The notes beneath the pieces were generated by a model. The model made no database searches. It was not told where the DNA came from and saw only the letters and a program-made list of their open reading frames with translations. Below, piece by piece: positions 52,363 through 60,839 of a stretch of 64,000 nt of DNA; position 1 is the first letter of the stretch; every line of letters begins with the position of its first letter. Origin of the DNA: Mesorhizobium neociceri (lineage in GTDB: Bacteria; Pseudomonadota; Alphaproteobacteria; Rhizobiales; Rhizobiaceae). The stretch is taken from assembly GCF_013520985.1 (NCBI RefSeq), contig NZ_JACDTY010000012.1:1-64000 (forward strand). The letters are read 5' to 3'. The position numbers and the translations under genes are program-made.

Positions 52363-52392
52363 GGAATAACGAATTCGTTATTCCGGAATAAC
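52363..52392. repeat. Overlapping palindromes at the convergent gene junction
   Basis: Arms GGAATAAC (52363-52370) and GTTATTCC (52377-52384) surround GAATTC, a perfect 22-bp palindrome. GTTATTCC then pairs equally with GGAATAAC (52385-52392). The middle arm can thus form either of two hairpins. The site overlaps the RidA stop codon and lies 9 bp past the monooxygenase stop, so it may act as a two-way terminator. Confidence 0.6.
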
Positions 52393-52773
52393 AGCCGTTG
52401 CCTGAATCTCGATCTTGGCGCGATCTTCCACCAGCGCTACCACCTGCATGGCGGCCATTGCCGGGAAATGCCGGCCGATCACCTCGCGATAGGCTTCGCC
52501 GATACCCTTGAGGTTGCCGAGATATTCGGCCTTGTCGGTGAAATACCAGGTCATCGCGGTGATGTGGCGTGGCTCCGCGCCTGCCTCTGCCAGCACGGCG
52601 ACGATGTTTTGCAGCGTCTGCCGCACCTGGCCGGCGAAATCGTCGGTCTCGAACTGGCACTGCCCGTTCCAGCCGACCTGCCCACCGACGAAGACGAGCC
52701 TGCCGCGCGCCGCAACGCCGTTGGCGTAGCCAACCGGTTTCGCCCAGTCTTCCGGCTGCAGAATCTGGTGCAT
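52378..52773 (-). CDS. RidA/YjgF-family protein (131 aa)
   Basis: A RidA-fold protein (VFVGGQVGWNGQCQFETDDFAGQVRQTLQNIVAVLAEAGAEPRHITAMTWYF). RidA proteins remove reactive enamines/imines; the diverged group members such as AbmE and RutC assist pathways that release ammonia. The classic catalytic Arg of RidA proper is not evident at its usual IRPV-like position. Last gene of the aminobenzoyl-CoA-type operon. Confidence 0.88.
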   Translation of the reverse strand: MHQILQPEDWAKPVGYANGVAARGRLVFVGGQVGWNGQCQFETDDFAGQVRQTLQNIVAVLAEAGAEPRHITAMTWYFTDKAEYLGNLKGIGEAYREVIGRHFPAMAAMQVVALVEDRAKIEIQATAVIPE

Positions 52774-52837
52774 TTCAAGCCTCCCCGGTAGTCCTAAAAA
52801 CCAAGTCTCAAATCGAATGCCCGTCGATATCTCGCCG

Positions 52838-53986
52838 TCAGGCCGCGCCCATCACCTGCCGCGCGATCACTACCTTCTGCACGTCGGAAGCGCCCTCGTA
52901 GATGCGCAGCGCGCGAATTTCGCGATACAGGCTCTCGACGATATGACCCTTGCGGACACCGTCGCCGCCATGCAGCTGCACAGCCTTGTCGATCACCTCT
53001 TGCGCCTTGTCGGTGGCGAACAGCTTGGCCATCGCCGCCTCGCGGGTGACACGCGCGGCGCCCATGTCCTTGGTCCAGGCGGCGCGATAGACCAGCAGGG
53101 CTGCCGCATCCACGTCCAGCGCCATGTCGGCGACATGGCCTTGCACCATCTGCAGTTCCGCCATCGGCGCGCCAAACAGTTTGCGCTCGGCCACCCTGCT
53201 GATGCTTTCGTCGAGCGCCCGGCGGGCAAAGCCGAGTGCCGCCGCGCCGACCGTCGAGCGGAACACGTCAAGCACCGACATGGCGATGCGGAAGCCGTCG
53301 CCCGGTTTGCCGATCAACGCCGAAGCCGGCACTCGGACCTGGTCGAAGGAAAGCCGCGCCAGCGGATGCGGCGCGATCACTTCGAGGCGCTCGGCAATGC
53401 CAAGCCCCTTGGTGTCAGCCGGTACGAGAAAGGCGGAAAGCCCCTTGGCGCCTAGCGCCTCGCCGGTGCGGGCAAAGACGACGTAGAGATCGGCGATGCC
53501 GCCATTGGAAATCCAGGTCTTCTCGCCGTTGAGGATATAGAAGTCGCCATCGCGGCTCGCCGTCATTTCGGTGTTGGCGACATCCGACCCGGAGCGTGGC
53601 TCCGACAGCGCGAAGGCCGAGATCGTCTTGCCGGTCCTTGTCTTTGCCAGCCATTGCTGCTGGTCGGGCGTGCCGAACAGGCTGAGCGCGCCGGTGCCGA
53701 GCCCCTGCATGGCGAAGGCGAAGTCGGCCAACCCGTCATGGCGCGCCAGTGTCTCGCGCGTAATGCACAGATTGCGGACATCGAGCGGTCCCGGATTGTC
53801 GGTATCGAGCGCCGTCGGCTTCAGCCAGCCGTCTCGGCCAAGCTTGGCCACCAGCTCACGGCACGCGGCATCGACGTCATGGTGATCGACGGGAAGGTTT
53901 TTGGCACACCATGCTTCCAGCCCTTCGGCCAATTCGCGATGACGGTCTTCGAAAAACGGCCAGTTGAGGAAACTCTTGTCAGCCAT
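52838..53986 (-). CDS. Acyl-CoA dehydrogenase (382 aa)
   Basis: ATG 53986 shares a base with the preceding stop (TGATG). FAD-dependent acyl-CoA dehydrogenase with FALSEPRSGSDVANTEM, LNGEKTWISNGGIADLYVVFAR and a C-terminal LYREIRALRIYEGASDVQK, whose Glu in YEGAS is the usual catalytic base. It would desaturate a CoA thioester in the lower part of the pathway. Resembles AbmD of the anthranilate cluster in position. Confidence 0.92.
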   Translation of the reverse strand: MADKSFLNWPFFEDRHRELAEGLEAWCAKNLPVDHHDVDAACRELVAKLGRDGWLKPTALDTDNPGPLDVRNLCITRETLARHDGLADFAFAMQGLGTGALSLFGTPDQQQWLAKTRTGKTISAFALSEPRSGSDVANTEMTASRDGDFYILNGEKTWISNGGIADLYVVFARTGEALGAKGLSAFLVPADTKGLGIAERLEVIAPHPLARLSFDQVRVPASALIGKPGDGFRIAMSVLDVFRSTVGAAALGFARRALDESISRVAERKLFGAPMAELQMVQGHVADMALDVDAAALLVYRAAWTKDMGAARVTREAAMAKLFATDKAQEVIDKAVQLHGGDGVRKGHIVESLYREIRALRIYEGASDVQKVVIARQVMGAA

Positions 53987-54798
53987 CAATTGCCCTCGAA
54001 CACCGGTTTTTCCTTGGCCACGAAGGCCTTGTAGGCGCGCTCGAAGTCACGCGTCTGCATGCAGATCGCCTGCGCCTGCGCTTCCGCTTCGATCGCCTGG
54101 TCGAGGCCCATCGACCATTCCTGGTTGAGCTGCGTCTTGGTGATGCCGTGCGCGAAGGTCGGGCCAGAGACGATGCGCGCCGCCATCTCAAGCGCGTCGG
54201 TCTCGAGCGCCGCGGCATCGACCAACCTGTTGTAGAAGCCCCAGCGCTCGCCTTCCGCTGCCGTCATCGTGCGCCCGGTGTAGAGCAATTCGGCGGCACG
54301 GCCCTGGCCGATGATGCGCGGCAGGATCGCGCAAGCGCCCATATCGCAGCCCGCAAGGCCGACGCGGGTGAACAGGAAGGCGGTCTTGGCCTCCGGCGTG
54401 GCGATGCGGATGTCGGCGCTCATGGCGATGATGGCGCCGGCGCCGACCGCGACACCGTCGATTGCCGCGATGATCGGCTTGCCGCAGTTGAGCATTGCCT
54501 TGACGAAATCGCCTGTCATGCGGGTGAAGGCGAGCAACTCCTTCATGTCCATCTTGACCAACGGGCCGATAATGTCGTGGACATCGCCGCCCGAGCAGAA
54601 GTTGCCGCCATTGGACAGGAACACCACGGCGTCGATGTCGTCGGCATAGACGAGATCGCGGAACGTGTCGCGCAGTTCCGCATAGCTGTCGAAGGTCAGC
54701 GGGTTCTTGCGCTCCGGCCGGTCGAGCCGCACCCTGGCGATCCTGCCTTCGACCTCCCACAGGAAGTGCTTCGGCTTGAGGCCGGCCATCGCAGTCAT
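53986..54798 (-). CDS. Enoyl-CoA hydratase family protein (270 aa)
   Basis: Crotonase fold: SNGGNFCSGGDVHDIIGPL (oxyanion hole) and IIAAIDGVAVGAGAIIAMSADIRIA. At the usual catalytic pair the sequence reads GLAGCDMGACAILPRIIG, so the common second Glu is Asp or absent. This points to a hydrolase or other crotonase reaction instead of a classic hydratase. Start overlaps the MarR stop (ATGA). Confidence 0.88.
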   Translation of the reverse strand: MTAMAGLKPKHFLWEVEGRIARVRLDRPERKNPLTFDSYAELRDTFRDLVYADDIDAVVFLSNGGNFCSGGDVHDIIGPLVKMDMKELLAFTRMTGDFVKAMLNCGKPIIAAIDGVAVGAGAIIAMSADIRIATPEAKTAFLFTRVGLAGCDMGACAILPRIIGQGRAAELLYTGRTMTAAEGERWGFYNRLVDAAALETDALEMAARIVSGPTFAHGITKTQLNQEWSMGLDQAIEAEAQAQAICMQTRDFERAYKAFVAKEKPVFEGN

Positions 54799-55265
54799 TC
54801 GCGTCCCTCCCAGTTGCTGCGGAACGAGGTCAGCATGCCGGTCAGCCGGCGGGCATCCTCCTCGCTGACCTTCCCTAGCAATTCGCCAATCCAAGCTTCA
54901 TGCGCCGCGGCCATTGTGGCGAAGGATTTGGAACCCTCATCGGTCAGTCGCACCATGGACGTGCGGCGATCGCCATTGCGGCGCGCGCGCGCGACCAACC
55001 CTTCCGAAACCAGCCGGTCGACAATGCCGGTGACATTGCCGTTGGACACCAGCAGGAAGCGCGACAGATCGCTCATCAGCATGCCTTCCGGCGCACGGAA
55101 GAGGGCGGCCATGACGTCGAAACGCGGCAGCGTCGTATCGAATTCTTTCTTCAGGCGCTCGCGCAGTTCGGCCTCAATCGTGCGCGAGGCGCGCAGCAGC
55201 CTGATCCAAAGACGCAGCCGGTCCTTGCCGGGTCCCGACGGCGCGGGCAATGGACCGGCTACCAT
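54795..55265 (-). CDS. MarR-family transcriptional regulator (156 aa)
   Basis: Winged-helix MarR protein: TTLPRFDVMAALFRAPEGMLMSDLSRFLLVSNGNVTGIVDRLVSEGLVARARRNGDRRTSMVRLTDEG. Embedded in the operon with overlaps on both sides (7 and 4 bases), so it is made with the enzymes. MarR proteins bind palindromes of 16-20 bp and often respond to aromatic acids or their CoA esters. The four AAGCTT-centred palindromes in this region are its likely operators. Confidence 0.92.
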   Translation of the reverse strand: MVAGPLPAPSGPGKDRLRLWIRLLRASRTIEAELRERLKKEFDTTLPRFDVMAALFRAPEGMLMSDLSRFLLVSNGNVTGIVDRLVSEGLVARARRNGDRRTSMVRLTDEGSKSFATMAAAHEAWIGELLGKVSEEDARRLTGMLTSFRSNWEGRE

Positions 55266-56032
55266 GTTTCGCCTCCTGAGATCGAAATTGCTTGTCCGGT
55301 GATCGATGCCGCCGCATCACCGCACAGCCAAAGCACCACCGCGGCAACTTCTCGCGGCTGGATGAAGCGGCCTTGCGGGTTGGTCGAGGCAAGGCTCGCC
55401 CGCGCCTCGCCAGCCGAACGACCGGTCTTTTCGACAATGCGCTGGACGGATGCTTCCAGCATGTCGGTCTCGACGAAGCCCGGACACACGGCGTTGACGG
55501 TGATGCCGGACTTCGCCGTCTCGGCCGCCAGCGCCCGCATCAGCCCGACCACGCCGTGCTTGGCCGCCACATAGGGCGCGACATAGGCGTAGCCTTTCAG
55601 TCCCGCGGTCGACGCGACGAAGACGATCCGGCCTGCCTTGCGCGCGGCCATGCCGGCCAGCGCCGGCTTCACCGTCAGGAAGGCACCGGTCAAATTGACA
55701 TCGAGCGTACGCTGCCAGTCGGCAAGCGAGGTTTTGTGCGCCGGCGTGCTGCCGGCCATGCCGGCATTGGCGACGACGATGTCGAACGGGCCACGCAGGG
55801 CTTGCGCTTGCGCGTAGAGCGATGTCATCGCCGCCTCGTTGGTAACATCGGCTGACATGGCGTGGATGCGATCGTTCTCGCCGGCCACCTTGGCAAGCTC
55901 GGCGTCGCGCCGTCCGCATATGGTCACCTCGATGCCGGCCTCGGCCAGCACGAGTGCGATGGCCCGACCGACGCCGGAACCGCCGCCGGTGACCAGCGCA
56001 TGTTTGCCAGAGATCGCCGAGGCCGTCGTCAT
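55259..56032 (-). CDS. SDR oxidoreductase, 3-hydroxyacyl-CoA dehydrogenase-like (257 aa)
   Basis: NAD-binding motif TGGGSGVGRA near residue 15, NAG at VVANAGMAG, and catalytic Tyr-x3-Lys in YVAAKHG with Ser upstream (VASTAG). Start overlaps the stop of the fused hydroxylase (ATGA). In anthranilate-type clusters an SDR oxidises the hydroxy-thioester or a cyclic alcohol intermediate. Confidence 0.9.
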   Translation of the reverse strand: MTTASAISGKHALVTGGGSGVGRAIALVLAEAGIEVTICGRRDAELAKVAGENDRIHAMSADVTNEAAMTSLYAQAQALRGPFDIVVANAGMAGSTPAHKTSLADWQRTLDVNLTGAFLTVKPALAGMAARKAGRIVFVASTAGLKGYAYVAPYVAAKHGVVGLMRALAAETAKSGITVNAVCPGFVETDMLEASVQRIVEKTGRSAGEARASLASTNPQGRFIQPREVAAVVLWLCGDAAASITGQAISISGGETW

Positions 56033-58323
56033 ACTTTCAGCCCCGCCGCTGCATCGCGCTCGGCCAGCCTGTAGATCTGGTCGCGTCCGGGCAGATAGGG
56101 ATCCGGCCATTTGACGCCACGGTCGCCGAGCGTCACGGCCGCATGCAGCGTCCAGTAGGGATCGGCGAGATGCGGCCGCGCCAGTGCCACCAGGTCGGCA
56201 CGGCCAGCCATCAGGATCGAATTGACATGGTCAGGCTCGTAGATGTTGCCGACCGCCATCGTCGCCATGCCGACCTCGTTGCGGATGCGGTCAGAGAACG
56301 GCGTCTGGAACATGCGGCCATAGACAGGCTTGGCGGCAATCGAGGTCTGGCCTGCCGAGACGTCGCATATGTCGACGCCGGCGTCATGCAGCATCCGCGC
56401 GATCTGCACGGCATCGGCCGGCGTCACACCCTCGATGCCGACCCAGTCATTGGCCGAAATACGCACCGAGATCGGCTTTTGCGCCGGCCAGGCGGCGCGC
56501 ACCGCATGGAAGATTTCCAGGGGATAGCGCATGCGATTTTTGAGGGAACCGCCATAGTCATCCGTGCGCTGGTTGGTGACCGGCGTGATGAAGGACGACA
56601 GCAGGTAGCCGTGCGCGGCATGGATCTCCAGCATGTCGAAGCCGCAGCGATCGGCCATCTCGGTGGAGGCCACGAACTCGTCGCGCACTTTGTCCATGTC
56701 GGCGCGGTCCATGGCCTTCGGCACCTGATTCTCAGGCGACCATGCAATCGCCGAGGCCGCCATGACCAGCCAATTGCCCGAGGCGAGCGGCACGTCTGTG
56801 CCTTCCCAACCGATACGGGTCGAGCCCTTGGCGCCGGAATGGCCGACCTGGGCGCAGATTTTCGCCTCGGTCTCGGTGTGGACAAAATCGACAAGCCGCT
56901 TCCACGCGACCTCATGTTCGGGCGCATAGAAGCCGGGACAGCCGGGGGTGATGCGCCCTTCCGGGCTGACGCAGGTCATCTCGATATAGACAAGCCCGGC
57001 GCCGCCCTTGGCACGCTCGGCATAGTGGGCGAAATGCCAGTCGGTCGGACAGCCATCGACGGCCTTGTACTGCGCCATCGGCGAAACGACCATGCGGTTG
57101 TTGAGCTGCATGTCGCGCAGCTTGAATGGGGCGAACATCGGCGCCCGGCGCTGCCTGTTGCCGCCTGCCCCCGCCTGGCGCTGGAACCATTCCTCGGCGC
57201 TTTCAAGCCATTTGGCATCGCGCAGCCGCAAATTCTCGTGGCTGATGCGCTGCGAGCGGGTCAGCAGCGAATAGTTGAACTGCACCGGATCGAGGCCGAG
57301 ATAGCGCTCGACCTCCTCGAACCACTCCAGCGAATTGCGCGCCGCTGACTGCAGCTTCAACACCTCGGTGCGGCGGGCGTCCTCATATCTACGGAAGGCG
57401 GCGTCGAGGTCCGGTTCGGTTTTGACATACTCGGCCAGCGCCACCGCGCTTTCCAATGCAAGCTTGGTGCCGGAGCCGATCGAGAAATGCGCCGAGGCCG
57501 CCGCGTCGCCCATCAGCGCCAGGTTCTTGTAGGACCAGCGTTCGCACAGCACGCGCGGGAAATTGATCCAGGCCGAACCGCGGATGTGATTGGCATTGGT
57601 CATCAGCGCGTGGCCGCCGAGATGCTTCTCAAAGATGCGCTCGCACATGGCGATGGATTCCTGCTGCGACATCGCACCGAAGCCGAAGGCAGCCCAGGTC
57701 TGTTCGCTGCACTCGACGATGAAAGTCGCCGTCTCGCTGTCGAACTGATAGGCGTGAGCCCACACCCAGCCATGCTCGGTCTTCTCGAAGATGAAGGTGA
57801 AGGCGTCGTCGAATTTCTGGTTGGTGCCGAGCCAGACGAATTTGCATTTGCGGGTGTCGATGTCGGGCTTGAAGACATCGACGAAGGTGTTGCGCGCCCT
57901 TGAGTTCAGCCCGTCGGCGGCAACAACCAGATCATGCGACGCCATGTAGGGCTGAGGGTCGGCGATATCGCTCTCGAACATCAGCTTGACGCCGAGTTCG
58001 CGCGCGCGCCGCTGCAGCAGGATCAGAAGTCGTTTGCGGCCGATGCCACAGAAACCGTGGCCCGACGAGACCGTTCGCACGCCGTCATGGATGACGGCGA
58101 TGTCGTCCCAATAGGCGAAATGCTTCTTGATCCAGACAGCGCTGACCGGGTCGTTTTTGGCAAGGTTGTCGAGTGTTTCGGCCGACAGCACGACGCCCCA
58201 GCCGAACGTATCGTCGGCGCGGTTGCGCTCGAACACCGTGACCTCATGCGCGGCGTCTCTCAGCTTCATCGAAATGGCAAAGTAGAGGCCAGCTGGTCCG
58301 CCGCCGAGAACCGCAACCTTCAT
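56029..58323 (-). CDS. 2-aminobenzoyl-CoA / salicylyl-CoA-type monooxygenase-reductase fusion (764 aa)
   Basis: Two enzymes in one chain. Residues 1-380 are a flavoprotein aromatic hydroxylase (GGGPAGLYFAISMKL, DGLNSRAR, LMGDAAASAHFSIGSGTKLALESA). From about residue 395 an old-yellow-enzyme domain begins (MFAPFKLRDMQLNNRMVVSPMAQY, EIHAAHGYLLSSFITPVTNQRTDDYGG). This fusion is known from 2-aminobenzoyl-CoA monooxygenase/reductase of Azoarcus and salicylyl-CoA 5-hydroxylase homologues. It hydroxylates and reduces the ring of the CoA ester. First gene of its operon; no CoA ligase lies in the window. Confidence 0.9.
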   Translation of the reverse strand: MKVAVLGGGPAGLYFAISMKLRDAAHEVTVFERNRADDTFGWGVVLSAETLDNLAKNDPVSAVWIKKHFAYWDDIAVIHDGVRTVSSGHGFCGIGRKRLLILLQRRARELGVKLMFESDIADPQPYMASHDLVVAADGLNSRARNTFVDVFKPDIDTRKCKFVWLGTNQKFDDAFTFIFEKTEHGWVWAHAYQFDSETATFIVECSEQTWAAFGFGAMSQQESIAMCERIFEKHLGGHALMTNANHIRGSAWINFPRVLCERWSYKNLALMGDAAASAHFSIGSGTKLALESAVALAEYVKTEPDLDAAFRRYEDARRTEVLKLQSAARNSLEWFEEVERYLGLDPVQFNYSLLTRSQRISHENLRLRDAKWLESAEEWFQRQAGAGGNRQRRAPMFAPFKLRDMQLNNRMVVSPMAQYKAVDGCPTDWHFAHYAERAKGGAGLVYIEMTCVSPEGRITPGCPGFYAPEHEVAWKRLVDFVHTETEAKICAQVGHSGAKGSTRIGWEGTDVPLASGNWLVMAASAIAWSPENQVPKAMDRADMDKVRDEFVASTEMADRCGFDMLEIHAAHGYLLSSFITPVTNQRTDDYGGSLKNRMRYPLEIFHAVRAAWPAQKPISVRISANDWVGIEGVTPADAVQIARMLHDAGVDICDVSAGQTSIAAKPVYGRMFQTPFSDRIRNEVGMATMAVGNIYEPDHVNSILMAGRADLVALARPHLADPYWTLHAAVTLGDRGVKWPDPYLPGRDQIYRLAERDAAAGLKV

Positions 58324-58377
58324 CCGTGCGATCTCCTCTTCGCTTGCTGCACCCCAAGTATCGCGCTAGAGATAAAA

Positions 58378-58393
58378 TATTTCAAGCTTAAAG
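58378..58393. promoter_or_regulatory. Palindromic operator candidate, site 4
   Basis: TATTTCAAGCTTAAAG, 55 bp upstream of the monooxygenase-reductase start, matches the left arm and core of site 3 and most of the right arm. Confidence 0.65.
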
Positions 58394-58465
58394 TTTCGTA
58401 CCGAATGATTGTCTGGACATCGGGTGGCGCGCTTGCGAGCCAGTCCCGCAAGCGCGCTCTGGAAA

Positions 58466-59065
58466 TCACTTGTCCGGGTTCTTCGGGCTCCACAGGACGG
58501 TGTCGGCGCTCTTCTCATAGGCCATCCCGTCGGGATAGCTGATCGCCTCCAGTTGCAGCCCCCATGGCGCCTGGAAATAGAGGATGGTCTGGCCGGCGGC
58601 CGGACCTTCCTTGACCGGCAGCGGCCCCATACGCGTCTTCACACCCTTGCCATCGAGATAGGCTTTCGCCGCGGCGACATCATCGACATACAAGGCAATG
58701 TGGAAGCCGCCGATATCGCTGTTCTTCGGCGTCAAATCCTTCTGGTCGGGCGCGGTGTATTTGAACAGCTCGATGTTCGATCCATAGCCGCAACGAACCA
58801 TGGTGACCTGCTCGATGACAGCCTTCGGATCGACGCCCAGAAGATCCTGCATGAAGGTGCCCTTGTCGTCAGCGAACGGACCGAACGACATCGCCTTCTT
58901 GCAGCCGACGACGTCGGTGAAGAAGTCGACCGCCTGCTTCATATCGGGCACGGTGATGCCGGTGTGGTCGTGGCCGCGCATGCCGGGGATCGCATCGGCC
59001 GAGGCCGCTCCCATCGAGCCGAACAGGATCGCGGCAAGCATCGTGCCGCGGGTTGCGTGGTTCAT
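58466..59065 (-). CDS. Exported VOC (glyoxalase-fold) protein (199 aa)
   Basis: ATG 59065 has GGAGGG upstream. An N-terminal signal peptide (RGTMLAAILFGSMGAASADA) precedes a vicinal-oxygen-chelate domain (DHTGITVPDMKQAVDFFTDVVGCKK, FHIALYVDDVAAAKAYLDGKG, YFQAPWGLQLEAISYP). Metal ligands of the family, His near the start and Glu near LQLEAI, are present. Most VOC enzymes are cytoplasmic; the signal peptide makes this one unusual. Function unknown. Confidence 0.85.
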   Translation of the reverse strand: MNHATRGTMLAAILFGSMGAASADAIPGMRGHDHTGITVPDMKQAVDFFTDVVGCKKAMSFGPFADDKGTFMQDLLGVDPKAVIEQVTMVRCGYGSNIELFKYTAPDQKDLTPKNSDIGGFHIALYVDDVAAAKAYLDGKGVKTRMGPLPVKEGPAAGQTILYFQAPWGLQLEAISYPDGMAYEKSADTVLWSPKNPDK

Positions 59066-59137
59066 GTCACCCTCCGTTCGCGGGCTGATTTTGCCCATCA
59101 TGCACGTCCGAGGCCCGCGGTTCGGCGTGCGGGAATC

Positions 59138-59968
59138 CTATGCCGGCGCTTTCGTCGCTGGCCGCAGCCAGTCCGCGTCGATCTCGGGCAGAGGAATGGC
59201 GGCAAGCAGGTCGCGCGTGTAGGTCTCCTTGGGATTGTCGAACAGCGCATCGGTGGCGCTCGCCTCGACGATCCTGCCTTCGCGCATGACGATGACTTGC
59301 TGGCAGAGCCGCCTGATGACCGACAGATCGTGGCTGATGAAGGCGACGGTCAGCCCCATCTCCGCCGCTAGCTTCTCCAGCAAGGTGAGGATCTGCGCCT
59401 GCGTCGACACGTCAAGGCCGGAGACGATCTCGTCGGCCAGCACGAATTTCGGCGACAGCGCCAACGCACGCGCAATGCCGACGCGCTGGCGCTGGCCACC
59501 CGACAGTTCATGACGATAGCGGCTGGCGAAGCTTTGCGGCAGGCCGACGCGATGCAATGCCTCGGCGATGCGTTCCTTGAGCCTGTCGCCAAGCCCATTC
59601 TGCTTGAGCGGCGCGGCAATGATGCTGGCGATGGTGCGACGCGGGTTGAGCGACGACATCGGGTCCTGGAAGATCATCTGCAGGTCGCGGCGCTGAGGTC
59701 GCAGTTGCGCCTCCGGCAGATGGGTGATGTCGCGACCCTCGAAACGGATGCTGCCGGCGCTCGGCTCCAGCAGGCGCACCAAAGCGCGGCCAAGCGTCGA
59801 TTTTCCGGACCCGGATTCGCCGACGATGCCGGTCACCGAACCGCTCGGCAGATCGAAGTCCAGGCCTTTCAGAATCTCAGCCAGCGGCGCGCGGCCGATC
59901 ACAGGCTTGCGGGTCATGTCGGGCAGCGCCACCTTCAGCCCGCGCACGGAAAACAGCGGCTCAACCAT
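59138..59968 (-). CDS. Oligopeptide-type ABC transporter ATP-binding protein (DppF-like, 276 aa)
   Basis: ATG 59968 with GGAGG upstream. Walker A GESGSGKST, signature LSGGQRQRV, Walker B FVLADEIVSGLDV and FISHDLSVI. The Pro-rich end of standard DppF proteins with a Fe-S cluster is not apparent. Overlaps the previous ATPase gene by 8 bases. Energy subunit for import of peptides, nickel or other solutes; last gene of the operon. Confidence 0.92.
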   Translation of the reverse strand: MVEPLFSVRGLKVALPDMTRKPVIGRAPLAEILKGLDFDLPSGSVTGIVGESGSGKSTLGRALVRLLEPSAGSIRFEGRDITHLPEAQLRPQRRDLQMIFQDPMSSLNPRRTIASIIAAPLKQNGLGDRLKERIAEALHRVGLPQSFASRYRHELSGGQRQRVGIARALALSPKFVLADEIVSGLDVSTQAQILTLLEKLAAEMGLTVAFISHDLSVIRRLCQQVIVMREGRIVEASATDALFDNPKETYTRDLLAAIPLPEIDADWLRPATKAPA

Positions 59969-60839
59969 GCGGCCGCCTCCACGCCTGGTCTGCCGCGGCG
60001 ATCTCGGCGGCAAGCCCGGCCAACACGGTCTCGTCCACCGGCATCAGCGAGGCGAAAGGATCGGTGTAGCGGGGCGTGGCGGCCATCAATGCCCGCGTAT
60101 AGGGATGCTCAGGCGCGGCGAAGAGAGCGGCCGTGTCAGCCTCTTCCACCACCTTGCCGGCATAGAGCACCGAAACTTTCTGGCTGATCTTGGCTACGAC
60201 GCCGAGATCGTGCGTGACGAACAGGATCGCGGTGCCATGCTCGCGCTGCAACTCGGCGATCAGGCGCAAGATCTGCTTTTGCACGGTAACGTCGAGCGCG
60301 GTGGTCGGCTCGTCGGCAACGATCAGCCTTGGCTCGGCGGCGAAGGCGGCGGCGATCAGCACACGCTGGCGCATGCCGCCGGACAGTTCGTGCGGATAGC
60401 TCTTCAGCACCCGGTCGGGGTCGCGGATCTGCACTTCGTCCAGCAATTGCCGGATGCGCGTATCGGCCTTCTCTCCGCCCCAGCCGAGAATGCGCACCAG
60501 TCGGTCGGTCATTTGCGGGCCGATGCGGCGCGACGGGTTGAGCGCAGTCAACGGATCTTGCGGGATCAGCGCCGTGCGCGCGCCGATCAGCGTGCGCCTT
60601 GCCTTGGGCTGCAGCTTGCCGAGGTCCTCGCCTTCGAGCTTCATATTGCCTTCGACGATGCGCACGCTTGATGGCAGCACACCAAGCACCGCCTTGCCGA
60701 TCATCGTCTTGCCGGCGCCGCTCTCACCGACCAGTGCTCGCACCTCGCCGGGTTGAACGGACAGCGACACCGAGCGCAGCACGCGCTGGCCGTTCGGCAG
60801 CACCGCGCTCAAATCGCGGATGTCGAGGCAGGCGCTCAT
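59961..60839 (-). CDS. Oligopeptide-type ABC transporter ATP-binding protein (DppD-like, 292 aa)
   Basis: Walker A GESGAGKT, signature LSGGMRQRV, Walker B LIVADEPTTALDV, H-loop FVTHDLGVV, and a C-terminal oligopeptide-transporter extension (LFAAPEHPYTRALMAATPRY). Start overlaps the permease stop (ATGA). Confidence 0.93.
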   Translation of the reverse strand: MSACLDIRDLSAVLPNGQRVLRSVSLSVQPGEVRALVGESGAGKTMIGKAVLGVLPSSVRIVEGNMKLEGEDLGKLQPKARRTLIGARTALIPQDPLTALNPSRRIGPQMTDRLVRILGWGGEKADTRIRQLLDEVQIRDPDRVLKSYPHELSGGMRQRVLIAAAFAAEPRLIVADEPTTALDVTVQKQILRLIAELQREHGTAILFVTHDLGVVAKISQKVSVLYAGKVVEEADTAALFAAPEHPYTRALMAATPRYTDPFASLMPVDETVLAGLAAEIAAADQAWRRPHG

